From the NCBI GenBank assembly GCA_902598015.1, contig CACJZT010000002.1:62001-126000 (forward strand): a DNA stretch of 64,000 nucleotides, given 5' to 3'. Under the pieces are notes generated by a model. That model was not told where the DNA came from, made no database searches, and was given only the letters and a program-made list of their open reading frames with translations. The stretch is from an uncultured Pelagibacteraceae bacterium (GTDB lineage: Bacteria > Pseudomonadota > Alphaproteobacteria > Pelagibacterales > Pelagibacteraceae). The position numbers and the translations under genes are program-made. Below, one piece after another: positions 40,146 through 47,351 of the stretch (position 1 is its first letter; every line of letters starts with the position of its first letter).

Positions 40146-40413
40146 TATTAAATTTAAAAATTTTTAAATCTGTAATTTTTTTTTTTTTTAATTCTTTATC
40201 AAAATATATTTTGGAATATTCCATTAATTTATTTGGTGATGTAAGATAATTGTAATCAAATAAAATTAACTCATAAATATCATTGAGAGCTCTGATATCT
40301 TCTTGAGTTTCAAAAATTAGTTTATCAAGTTTTTTTGTCGAATTTTTTGTAAAAGCAGTTGAAATTATGAGAATGATAATTGGGATAAATAAAAGAATTT
40401 TTTTATGCATCAA
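40138..40413 (-). CDS. ftsL: FtsL-like small divisome protein
   Basis: A 91-aa bitopic protein with an N-terminal transmembrane helix (KILLFIPIIILIISTAF) followed by a short coiled-coil-like region, KLDKLIFETQEDIRALNDI. Sequence identity within FtsL is always low; identification relies on topology, size and position between rsmH and ftsI. The C terminus is encoded across a run of 14 A (40176-40189, read as T on the plus strand), giving LKKKKI. It overlaps rsmH by 11 bases and ftsI by 8. Confidence 0.82.
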   Translation of the reverse strand: MMHKKILLFIPIIILIISTAFTKNSTKKLDKLIFETQEDIRALNDIYELILFDYNYLTSPNKLMEYSKIYFDKELKKKKITDLKIFKFNNE

Positions 40414-41395
40414 AGTTCAAATTTTCTATATCTTTTAAGTATTTAAAATTACTAACAAATTTTTTAAAGTTGCATCCATTCTCTAATTTATATGCAAATC
40501 TAAGTTTTGCTGACCTTGAGGGGGGATTAATATTAATCTCACCGGATGATGGAACTATTGGTTTTTTTTTTGTTAAATTAAAATACTTTTTAGTTGAAAT
40601 ACTTTTTGGCAAATATCTAGAAGAATTTTTTACTTCTGAGTATTCTTTAAAAAAAAACTTTACTATTTTATCCTCAATAGAATGAAAAGTAACAACTGCT
40701 ATTGCTCCACCAATTGGCAAAATATTGTAGGCTTTTATTAAACCATATATCAGCTCTGTTATCTCTTTATTTACAAAAATTCTAAGAGCTTGAAAAACTT
40801 TAGTGGATTTATTTTTTCCACTTTTCTTTTTTTTTACACCTTCAATGATTTCTACTAAATTTTCAGTTTTAATTTTTTTATTTTTTCTTAATTGTATTAT
40901 TTTTTTTGAAATTGGTTTTGCAAATTTTTCATCACCGAAATACTTGAAAATTTTATAGAGACTTTGTTGGCTCATTTTTGATATTACATCATCACAAGAA
41001 AAATCATTTAATCCCATTCTCATGTCTAGTTTGCCTTTACTATTAAAAGATATGCCTCTATTTAGATCAGAAACCTGATTTAATGAATATCCCAGATCAA
41101 AAATAATTGCTTTAATATTATCTTCATTTATTTGATCGATATCTGAAAATTTTTTGTTATAAAATTTAAATCTTTTTTTATACTTTGTGTGAAATTGATT
41201 AGCTACACTATTGACAGAATTATCTCTATCTAGTGCTACAATATTATTTAAGTTATTCTCTAAAATCTTTTTTGAATAACCGCCTGCACCAAATGTGCAA
41301 TCGATAAATGTGCCACCATAAAGAGGGGAAATAATACTAACTAATTCGTTTAGTAATACTGGAAAATGTTTTTCCAGATTTATGGTGGCATTCAT
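40403..41395 (-). CDS. rsmH: RsmH (MraW), 16S rRNA m4C1402 methyltransferase
   Basis: SAM-dependent N4-methyltransferase acting on cytidine 1402 in the decoding centre. The 330-aa protein has HFPVLLNELVS, the SAM loop FIDCTFGAGGYSKKIL, DRDNS, the segment IIFDLGYSLNQVSDLNRGISF containing the catalytic DLG-S region, and FHSIEDKIVKFFF. In most genomes rsmH directly follows mraZ, but here ftsZ separates them. It lies 18 bases after ftsZ. Confidence 0.96.
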   Translation of the reverse strand: MNATINLEKHFPVLLNELVSIISPLYGGTFIDCTFGAGGYSKKILENNLNNIVALDRDNSVNSVANQFHTKYKKRFKFYNKKFSDIDQINEDNIKAIIFDLGYSLNQVSDLNRGISFNSKGKLDMRMGLNDFSCDDVISKMSQQSLYKIFKYFGDEKFAKPISKKIIQLRKNKKIKTENLVEIIEGVKKKKSGKNKSTKVFQALRIFVNKEITELIYGLIKAYNILPIGGAIAVVTFHSIEDKIVKFFFKEYSEVKNSSRYLPKSISTKKYFNLTKKKPIVPSSGEININPPSRSAKLRFAYKLENGCNFKKFVSNFKYLKDIENLNFDA

Positions 41396-41413
41396 TTATT
41401 TTTTTGAAGACCA

Positions 41414-42859
41414 TTAATTCTTTTGTCTTCTCAAAAATGCTGGAATTTCTAAATCTTCTTCGTCCTCAGAGTTTATTTCTTCTGGTGAAGTTGATAACTC
41501 CTCGTTAGCATCTGAATTAAATAGCTCAGGGGTATCATCATCACTCAACTCAAAATTCTCCAAACCATTATTTTCAGATACTTGCTCATCTATATTGCTT
41601 TCAAATTCAGAATTTACTGAGCTAGCTACAGGTGCTTCTGTTTGCTCTAAATCCTCAACATTTATAGTGCTTGATGACTCATTTGCATAATTAGTATCTA
41701 TACTTTTAGAACTCAATTCTTCATTCTTCTCTTCTTCCTCTATTTTAAGAGCGTTAGCTCCATTAGTAATTATTGAGTTGTTATTTGTAAATTGGAAAGA
41801 TTGAGTTGATGCAGAATTTGAAAACTCAGAATAACCTGGATTTCTATTTTGAATTCTATGCACCATGTTAATTACTGATTTAGGCTCGGGTTGTTGTCCA
41901 TCTAATGCAGTAGCAACAATTGAAACTCTCATTAATCCATCCAAACTATCATCGGTTATAGCTCCTATAATTAATTCTGCTTCTGGATCGACTTCGGCTC
42001 TTACTTTATTCACAGCTTCATCTACTTCAAATAATTTTAAATCTTTGCCTCCTGTTATATTAACCAAAAGTCCTTTTGCCCCTTTTAAAGAATAATCGTC
42101 AATTAATGGATTATTAATTGCTGACTCAGCAGCTTTGACTGCTCTACCTTCTCCGTCAGCTTGACCTGTGCCCATCATAGCTTTGCCCATTGAACTCATA
42201 ACAGTTTCAACATCAGCAAAATCCAAATTAATTAGTCCCGGTCTAACCATTAAATCAGTTATACTTTGAACACCATGAAGCAAAACATCATTTGATAAAG
42301 CAAAAGATTCTTCAAAAGTTGTTTGTTCACTTGCAATCTTGAATAAATTTTGATTTGGAACAACTATAATAGTATCAACATGTTTTCGAAGTTCTTCTAA
42401 GCCTTGTTGAGCTTTTCTCATTCTTGAAGGGCCCTCATATAAGAAAGGTAGAGTTATAACCCCGACTGTTAAGATATTAAGTTCTTTTGCAGCTCTAGCA
42501 ATTACATGAGCAGATCCAGTTCCAGTACCACCACCCATTCCAGCCGTAATGAAAACCATATTTGCACCCTGCAATATATTTACAATTTCATTTAAAGACT
42601 CGTCTGCAGCAGCTTGACCAATATCTAGTTTTGCACCTGCTCCTAGGCCTTTAGTTAAATTTAATCCCATCTGAATTTTCGTTTGAGCCTTACTTAATCT
42701 TAAATCTTGAGCATCTGTATTGACTGCAATAAACTCAACGCCCTGAAGGCCGGCCTCAATCATTCCATTGATTGCATTTCCACCCGCTCCTCCTACTCCT
42801 AATACTAGAATTCTAGGTTTCAGTTCTTTTATATCTGGTGTTTTAAAGTTTAATGTCAT
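41414..42859 (-). CDS. ftsZ: FtsZ, tubulin-like division GTPase
   Basis: Forms the Z-ring. The 481-aa protein has the GTP-binding VGGAGGNAI and tubulin signature GGGTGTGSA at 109-117, the T7-loop region [17 protein letters not shown], a long acidic linker (about 330-465, rich in Asn, Ser, Glu and Asp), and the C-terminal FtsA-binding peptide EIPAFLRRQ. The linker is typical in length for alphaproteobacteria. Its place between mraZ and rsmH is unusual; ftsZ normally follows ftsA. Expression would therefore be directly under the mraZ promoter, the strongest visible one in the cluster. Confidence 0.98.
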   Translation of the reverse strand: MTLNFKTPDIKELKPRILVLGVGGAGGNAINGMIEAGLQGVEFIAVNTDAQDLRLSKAQTKIQMGLNLTKGLGAGAKLDIGQAAADESLNEIVNILQGANMVFITAGMGGGTGTGSAHVIARAAKELNILTVGVITLPFLYEGPSRMRKAQQGLEELRKHVDTIIVVPNQNLFKIASEQTTFEESFALSNDVLLHGVQSITDLMVRPGLINLDFADVETVMSSMGKAMMGTGQADGEGRAVKAAESAINNPLIDDYSLKGAKGLLVNITGGKDLKLFEVDEAVNKVRAEVDPEAELIIGAITDDSLDGLMRVSIVATALDGQQPEPKSVINMVHRIQNRNPGYSEFSNSASTQSFQFTNNNSIITNGANALKIEEEEKNEELSSKSIDTNYANESSSTINVEDLEQTEAPVASSVNSEFESNIDEQVSENNGLENFELSDDDTPELFNSDANEELSTSPEEINSEDEEDLEIPAFLRRQKN

Positions 42860-42871
42860 ATTTTTCCCCTT

Positions 42872-43327
42872 TTAGTTATTGAATTGCTTTTCCCATTTAA
42901 GACTTGCTCTATTAATATTAGATTTTTTCCTAGCGTTTGCCCTAAATTTTTCAAAATGTGTTGGTTCCCATATTTGGAATGTTTTGCCTTGACCAACAAA
43001 TAACATGCTGTTTTTAATTCTTGCATGTTTTAATAATTTTGTAGTTATTTGAACTCTACCCTCACTATCAAATTGTAAATTTATACTTTCCGATAATATA
43101 GATGTTGCAAAATAATCTTTCTTTTCTTCAAATGGATTCAATGAGTCTATTGCATTAGATATTTTTTCAATTCGATCTTGTGGCCATGATTCAATGCATA
43201 GATTGTTAAATGATGGATAACAAATTATTCCATTGTAGCCAATGTTTGATAAATATGATCTATATGATGCAGGCACTGAAACCCTTCCTTTTTTGTCCAA
43301 TTTGTTTTCGTAGGTAGATAAAAACAT
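42872..43327 (-). CDS. mraZ: MraZ, transcriptional regulator of the division cluster
   Basis: AbrB-like DNA-binding protein that represses its own operon in E. coli and counteracts RsmH. The 151-aa product has two SpoVT/AbrB repeats: NKLDKKGRVSVPASYR near the start and NLQFDSEGRVQITTKLL in the second half. Both carry the conserved DxxGRV core. It is first in the dcw cluster and 12 bases before ftsZ, so its operator (see 43349-43373) controls ftsZ and probably much of the cluster. Confidence 0.96.
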   Translation of the reverse strand: MFLSTYENKLDKKGRVSVPASYRSYLSNIGYNGIICYPSFNNLCIESWPQDRIEKISNAIDSLNPFEEKKDYFATSILSESINLQFDSEGRVQITTKLLKHARIKNSMLFVGQGKTFQIWEPTHFEKFRANARKKSNINRASLKWEKQFNN

Positions 43328-43348
43328 AAACCATATTGTCCCAATTTT

Positions 43349-43373
43349 TGGGTTTTTATGGGATAATATGGGT
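43349..43373 (+). promoter_or_regulatory. MraZ operator: three TGGG repeats at 10-bp period
   Basis: On the plus strand TGGG occurs as 43349-43352, 43359-43362 and 43369-43372, exactly 10 bp apart, starting 22 bases before the mraZ ATG. MraZ of E. coli is known to bind three direct TGGGN repeats separated by 5 bp, the same period. Here the repeats surround the -10 box. They lie on the strand opposite to mraZ; I cannot verify from memory whether that orientation matches E. coli. Confidence 0.7.
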
Positions 43374-43391
43374 TTTATTTGTTAGCGTCAA
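43363..43391 (-). promoter_or_regulatory. Strong sigma-70-type mraZ/ftsZ promoter
   Basis: On the minus strand TTGACG (43386-43391), a 17-bp spacer and TATTAT (43363-43368) give an almost consensus promoter. Transcription should begin near 43356, about 29 bases before the mraZ ATG. The -10 box lies between the MraZ repeats, as expected for repression. Confidence 0.72.
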
Positions 43392-43455
43392 TAGCTAATA
43401 TTATGGAACTTTAATATAAAAATTTAATAATTATTTGGATTTATTTTAATGAAAT

Positions 43456-43811
43456 GCCAGATAAACTATAAGCCGGGTTCTGTCTTTTAAACTTATCATT
43501 TATCTAGGCTTTAAATCACTTTAAAGCTCAAGCAACTAACCCTGATGACTAGCCAAAGACTGCTTTTAGTTATTTCTAACAATGTCATCTCTACTCAGTC
43601 TTGCTCCCAGTGGGGTTTTCCATGCGCTAGTTGTTACCAACTTAGCCGGTGTGCTCTTACCACACCTTTTCACCCTTGCCTTGATAAGGCGGTTTATTTT
43701 CTGTGGCACTATCCCTAGGGTTTCCCCCGCCAACTGTTAACTGGCACTGTGTCTTTGTAGAGCCCGGACTTTCCTCTTTAAAAAATTAAAGCGATAAGTC
43801 ATTTATCTGGC
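43456..43811 (-). ncRNA. rnpB: RNase P RNA
   Basis: Catalytic RNA that removes 5' leaders from tRNA precursors. On the minus strand the 5' conserved block GAGGAAAGTCCGGGCTC and the 3' block CAGAACCCGGCTTAT are both present, along with the A-rich core. The ends are set by helix P1: GCCAGATAAA at the 5' end pairs perfectly with TTTATCTGGC at the 3' end, giving about 356 nt. It sits between a peptidoglycan amidase gene and the mraZ promoter, on the same strand. I see no good intrinsic terminator after it. Confidence 0.95.
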
Positions 43812-43822
43812 TTAAAAGATTT

Positions 43823-43828
43823 ATTATA
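43823..43828 (-). promoter_or_regulatory. -10 box for rnpB
   Basis: A perfect TATAAT on the minus strand lies 12-17 bases before the first base of helix P1, so transcription would begin almost exactly at the mature 5' end. No matching -35 hexamer is visible. The site is just beyond the stop of the upstream amidase gene. Confidence 0.5.
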
Positions 43829-43851
43829 ATTTAATTAAATTACAACTATTT

Positions 43852-44580
43852 TTAATTCAAATAAATCAAGGATTTTAAAATTGCATATGACTCTTGATCA
43901 ACGATATTGCTAATTAATTGTGGTCTAAACCTTCTCTGAAAGTTTTTATAAATTTTAATTCTTTCATTTAGATTTTTTGTCGATTTATAGCCAAATTTAA
44001 ATAATAATTGAAAGAAATTTTCGCTATCATTTAGTTTTATACTTCTTAATTTTTTACAATTTTTTTCACTTAAACTATGCCATAAAGATATTTTTTTCTT
44101 ATTTAACAATTTCCATGGAAATTTTTCACCTGGATCTTTTTTTCTGAGTGGTGCAATATCTGAGTGTCCTAATATATTTTCTTTTTTGATTTTATATTTT
44201 TTTTTCAATTTTTTTGACAAATTAATAATTGAAGCAACTTGTTTTTGATTAAATTTCTTATATCCATGATTGTGCCCAGGGTTATAGATCTCTATGCCGA
44301 TTGAATTTGAATTAATAGACTTGTCTTTTTTCCAAGATGAAATACCAGCGTGCCATGCAATATATAAGTCTGGAACAATTTTTATAATTTCTCCATTATT
44401 TTTTATAAAATAATGACAACTTACCTTTGTACTCTCATTTGTTAATCTTTTAATTGCTGCATTTTCAGACTTCATGCCCGTATAATGAAAAATTAAATAC
44501 TTAACTTTAGAATTGCTTCTTTTCTTTCTATCGAAATTAGGAGAGTAATTTATTGACATTTTTTCAACATTTTTCTGCAT
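43852..44580 (-). CDS. N-acetylmuramoyl-L-alanine amidase, AmpD/AmiD type
   Basis: Zinc amidase that cleaves the MurNAc-L-Ala bond in peptidoglycan fragments or recycled anhydro-muropeptides. The 242-aa protein has an amidase_2 domain with the zinc residues in LIFHYTGMK (His) and LGHSDIAPLRKKDPGEKFPW (His and Asp), plus the conserved WHAGISSWKK. A C-terminal basic segment of about 80 residues resembles a peptidoglycan-binding-like helical domain. No signal peptide is seen, which favours a cytoplasmic recycling role. An alternative ATG lies 21 bases downstream (MSINY). The stop codon lies next to the rnpB promoter. Confidence 0.85.
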   Translation of the reverse strand: MQKNVEKMSINYSPNFDRKKRSNSKVKYLIFHYTGMKSENAAIKRLTNESTKVSCHYFIKNNGEIIKIVPDLYIAWHAGISSWKKDKSINSNSIGIEIYNPGHNHGYKKFNQKQVASIINLSKKLKKKYKIKKENILGHSDIAPLRKKDPGEKFPWKLLNKKKISLWHSLSEKNCKKLRSIKLNDSENFFQLLFKFGYKSTKNLNERIKIYKNFQRRFRPQLISNIVDQESYAILKSLIYLN

Positions 44581-44638
44581 AATTTAAAACAATTTATCTT
44601 TATATTGCTACTAATTGTACTATAAATATAACTATACT

Positions 44639-45442
44639 ATGAACAAATTACTTTCAGTTATAATTATTATTTTATTATCATTTCTAAGTAACATGGCAAT
44701 TGCTGGGGACGATGGAAAATTAAAAATAAATGGAAATGAAAATAACAATGGATATGTAGAAGTTGGTGACTGTTTTGAGAAGGTTAATAGAGGGATTTTT
44801 GCATTTAATCAAGTTTTAGACAAAGTGATTTTTAAACCACTTGCTAAAGGATATAGAATGTTTCCTCAACCTATAAGATCTGGAACTAGTAATGCATTAA
44901 ACAATCTAAATAATGTTGTTACAATTCCTAACAATGTTCTTCAAGGTCAATTTAAAGACGCTGGAGTAAATTCCGCAAGATTCGTTATTAATTCAACTTT
45001 AGGTATTGCAGGAATTTTTGATGTTGCATCTTATTATGGATTAAAAAAACGCGATAAAGAAGATTATGGACAAACATTTGGAGTTTGGGGTGCTGGTCCA
45101 GGATGTTATTTTGTTTTACCTGTTTTGGGACCAACTACTGTAAGAGATTCCCTTGGTTCTGTAGTTAACTTGATTGGAGGAGATGCATGGTACAACGTAA
45201 CTGTCGTTAATGATACTCAATATTTTTCTGAAGCAGACTATTATGCATCAAGAATACTAAGTGGAATAGACTTTAGAGCAAAAAATTTAGAATCTTTTGA
45301 CAGTCTTGAAAATAATTCTGTTGATCTTTATGCATCTGTCAGAAGTCTATATTTGCAAGATAGATACCGAAAGGTAAGAAATATAGATAAAACAACTGAA
45401 ACACTTAGTGACGATGACTGGGAAGAACTAGACAGTCAATAA
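44639..45442 (+). CDS. mlaA: MlaA (VacJ) outer membrane lipid-asymmetry protein
   Basis: Outer-membrane component of the Mla pathway, which removes phospholipids from the outer leaflet. From the ATG at 44639 the protein is 267 aa with a Sec signal peptide (MNKLLSVIIIILLSFLSNMAIA). The VacJ blocks are clear: NRGIFAFNQVLDKVIFKPLAKGY, RFVINSTLGIAGIFDVA, DYGQTFGVWGAGPGCYFVLP and GPTTVRDS. There is no lipobox cysteine, unlike E. coli MlaA. The track start at 44615 adds 8 residues before a normal signal peptide, so I trimmed it. mlaC follows 11 bases later. Confidence 0.92.
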   Translation: MNKLLSVIIIILLSFLSNMAIAGDDGKLKINGNENNNGYVEVGDCFEKVNRGIFAFNQVLDKVIFKPLAKGYRMFPQPIRSGTSNALNNLNNVVTIPNNVLQGQFKDAGVNSARFVINSTLGIAGIFDVASYYGLKKRDKEDYGQTFGVWGAGPGCYFVLPVLGPTTVRDSLGSVVNLIGGDAWYNVTVVNDTQYFSEADYYASRILSGIDFRAKNLESFDSLENNSVDLYASVRSLYLQDRYRKVRNIDKTTETLSDDDWEELDSQ

Positions 45443-45453
45443 TTAATCTTTAA

Positions 45454-46044
45454 ATGAAATTAATTAAACATTTAATTATTTTTTTATTTTTATTAAATTT
45501 AAATAATATTTTATACGCAAAAAATCCAAGCGCATTAATAAATGAAATAGTTGATAATGCGGCATCAATATTGTCTAGCGAAGATCCTGTAGAGTCAAAA
45601 ATTATAAAATTAAATGCCATTGCAGAAAGAAGTGTAGATATAAATGGGATAGGTTTATACACCCTTGGAAAATACAGAAAATCTATTAATGATGAGCAAA
45701 AATCTAAGTATCAAAAACTGTTTAAAAGTTATTTTTTAAAAAGCTTTTCAAGCAGATTGGTTGATTATACAAACCCAAAAATTAATGTTGTATCTCAAAA
45801 AAAAATTAATGATAAATATACAATAGTTAATAGTATTTTAGAGGCTACATCAAAAAGACCACAGGTAAAAATAGATTGGAGAATTTATACAAAAAATCCT
45901 GATAGACCTTTAATAAGAGATCTAATAGTAGAGGGATTAAGTTTGGCAAGAACGCAAAAAGAAGAATTCAACTCAATTATACAAAATAATGATGGAGATA
46001 TAAATGCATTATTTAAAACTCTTGAAGAATTTTTAATTAAATAG
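45454..46044 (+). CDS. mlaC: MlaC, periplasmic phospholipid-carrier protein
   Basis: Soluble shuttle that carries phospholipids between MlaA in the outer membrane and the MlaFEDB ABC complex in the inner membrane. The 196-aa precursor has a signal peptide (KHLIIFLFLLNLNNILYA) and the family blocks INGIGLYTLGKYRKSI, QKYQKLFKSYFLKSFSSRL, QVKIDWRIYT and IRDLIVEGLSLARTQKEEF. The pairing with mlaA supports the call; mlaFED are not in this window. It converges on the CIA30-like gene with a one-base gap. Confidence 0.9.
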   Translation: MKLIKHLIIFLFLLNLNNILYAKNPSALINEIVDNAASILSSEDPVESKIIKLNAIAERSVDINGIGLYTLGKYRKSINDEQKSKYQKLFKSYFLKSFSSRLVDYTNPKINVVSQKKINDKYTIVNSILEATSKRPQVKIDWRIYTKNPDRPLIRDLIVEGLSLARTQKEEFNSIIQNNDGDINALFKTLEEFLIK

Positions 46045-46045
46045 T

Positions 46046-46501
46046 TTAATAAAATCCAATTTCACTTAAGCAAATATCTGATTTAAAATTTTCAAAACCT
46101 GCAACTAAACCAATTGATTTTATATTTTGTCCCAATATGCTTTTTGGTTGATAGAAGTTAGACTTTTTAAATTGTTCAAATGGTGCTCTAATTTTAGTCC
46201 AATTTTTCTTTGTAGCAAAAGCGTAACTATAATATTGCCATGGCGCAAGAGTTAATCCTGTTCTCAAATGAAGATTATAATTTTTTTCATTGCCATAAAC
46301 ATTTACATATACTCCATCATACTCTTTACTATTAATTTCAGGATTTAATTTTGCTCTGATTTGAATAAATCCACCATTATTTTTTGTAGATACATTTCCA
46401 ATCATTCTATAACACATCACTCCGTCGACTTTCTCAATTATAAATTTTCCTGTTGATACGCCTCCCATTACTTGATCGGTGATAAAATTCCACTGTTGCA
46501 A
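46046..46501 (-). CDS. CIA30-like (NDUFAF1-type) domain protein, possibly interrupted
   Basis: The 151-aa track ORF starts at a TTG directly after a TAA and consists of the CIA30 jelly-roll domain: WNFITDQVMGGVSTGKF, GGFIQIRAKL, YVNVYGNEKNYNLHLRTG, WQYYSYAF and IKSIGLVAGFE. Bacterial CIA30 proteins are of unknown function; the eukaryotic relative is a complex I assembly factor. Upstream in the same frame, a signal-peptide-bearing segment (46502-46606) is separated only by that TAA codon, suggesting a secreted protein with a nonsense codon or a truncated cytoplasmic version. No active site is known. Confidence 0.7.
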   Translation of the reverse strand: MQQWNFITDQVMGGVSTGKFIIEKVDGVMCYRMIGNVSTKNNGGFIQIRAKLNPEINSKEYDGVYVNVYGNEKNYNLHLRTGLTLAPWQYYSYAFATKKNWTKIRAPFEQFKKSNFYQPKSILGQNIKSIGLVAGFENFKSDICLSEIGFY

Positions 46502-46606
46502 TTAGTTTGTTAATTTTGGGTTTTTTAGTTGATCTAAAACCATATCTTTAGAATAAGTCTTATTTTGACATATTAAAAATAAAAATAAAAATATTATTTT
46601 TTTCAA
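46502..46606 (-). pseudogene. In-frame 5' segment with signal peptide, separated from the CIA30 gene by TAA
   Basis: Starting at TTG 46606, seven bases after the upstream membrane-protein gene, the frame reads MKKIIFLFLFLICQNKTYSK then DMVLDQLKNPKLTN, then TAA, and continues without shift into the CIA30 domain. The first 20 residues form a classical Sec signal peptide. The linker before WNFITDQVMGG has the length usual in secreted CIA30 proteins. This looks like the true N-terminal part of the gene with a stop at codon 35; it could also be a separate 34-aa ORF. Confidence 0.5.
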
Positions 46607-46613
46607 AACAGAA

Positions 46614-47069
46614 TTACTTTTTTTTTGCAAGTTGTTGTAGAAGATAGATTTCTTTTTCTGTAAGAGTATTTTTTTCTTCTTTGATTTGGTCCTCTAGACT
46701 AAATAAAGTTATTAATGAAAAAAATGATACCAAACCTGATAATATGATAAAGTAAATTGAGCTTAAATTAACAATTATAAGTATTAGAAATACGCTTGTC
46801 CATCCGACAAAGATCCCTCTCAATATTGTACGATGACTTTTTAAATCAGGTATTTTTATAAACTGTATAAATAAAAGTATTAAAAGAAGCATTATTCCTG
46901 AAATAGATACTCTTAACAAAACTAAAGTATCTAATCCTCCACCATATAATTCTCGATGAATTAAATATGCAACAATACCTTTATAAGCAAAATAGAAAAG
47001 AATTATAGATGAGACTAATATTGAAAAATAGTACGAAACCTTTGGTTTTATTTTAATTTTAAATTTCAT
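46614..47069 (-). CDS. Small four-helix membrane protein of unknown function
   Basis: I do not recognise this 151-aa protein. It has a basic N terminus (MKFKIKIKPK) and four hydrophobic helices at about residues 12-32, 47-68, 84-104 and 105-122, followed by a charged C-terminal tail, LEDQIKEEKNTLTEKEIYLL, that looks like a short coiled coil. Seven bases separate its stop from the TTG of the CIA30 segment, so the two probably form one unit. Function is unknown. Confidence 0.7.
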   Translation of the reverse strand: MKFKIKIKPKVSYYFSILVSSIILFYFAYKGIVAYLIHRELYGGGLDTLVLLRVSISGIMLLLILLFIQFIKIPDLKSHRTILRGIFVGWTSVFLILIIVNLSSIYFIILSGLVSFFSLITLFSLEDQIKEEKNTLTEKEIYLLQQLAKKK

Positions 47070-47145
47070 TTTAACTAAAAGGATACTACAATTTTAGGTA
47101 AAATTAATAAAAACTGTAGTTTATAAACATGAATTTTATTGAATT

Positions 47146-47222
47146 TGGTGGGCCCGCCAGGACTCGAACCTGGGACCAATACATTATGAGTGTACTGCTC
47201 TAACCAACTGAGCTACAGGCCC
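47146..47222 (-). tRNA. tRNA with CAT anticodon, probably tRNA-Ile2 (elongator Met not excluded)
   Basis: A complete 77-nt cloverleaf with encoded CCA. Acceptor GGGCCTG/CGGGCCC, D loop AGTTGGTTA, anticodon loop CTCATAA and T loop TTCGAGT are all canonical. The anticodon CAT is used by Met and by Ile2 after lysidine modification. C4-G69 and C5-G68 in the acceptor stem and the GGTC variable region resemble Ile2, which is the recognition pattern of TilS in E. coli, so I favour Ile2. tilS is not in the window. It lies 54 bases after tRNA-Val. Confidence 0.9.
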
Positions 47223-47276
47223 TTAGATGGAAAAACACTATTATATCATTTTTTTTATGTTATCAATTGAAGAAAA

Positions 47277-47351
47277 TGGTGGGCCGTGTTGGTTACGCTC
47301 CAACTACCCCTGCAATGTCAATGCAGTACTCTACTATTGAGCTAACGGCCC
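47277..47351 (-). tRNA. tRNA-Val (GAC) with non-canonical D and T loops
   Basis: A 75-nt cloverleaf with encoded CCA: acceptor GGGCCGT/ACGGCCC, anticodon stem CTGCA/TGCAG and T stem GTTGG/CCAAC pair perfectly; the D stem GCTC/GAGT has one G-U. The anticodon loop TTGACAT gives GAC (Val), with the Val identity bases A35, C36 and A73. The T loop is AGCGTAA instead of TTCRANY and the D loop is AATAGTA, lacking the G18-G19 pair. The 5' base is the last G of the rpoD stop codon TAG. Probably functional but structurally unusual. Confidence 0.75.

Noticed and set aside
47277-47351. tRNA on the plus strand at the same locus
   Set aside because: The acceptor stem is symmetric, but only the minus strand gives a TAGCTCA-type D arm, a 7-base anticodon loop with T33 and an encoded CCA.
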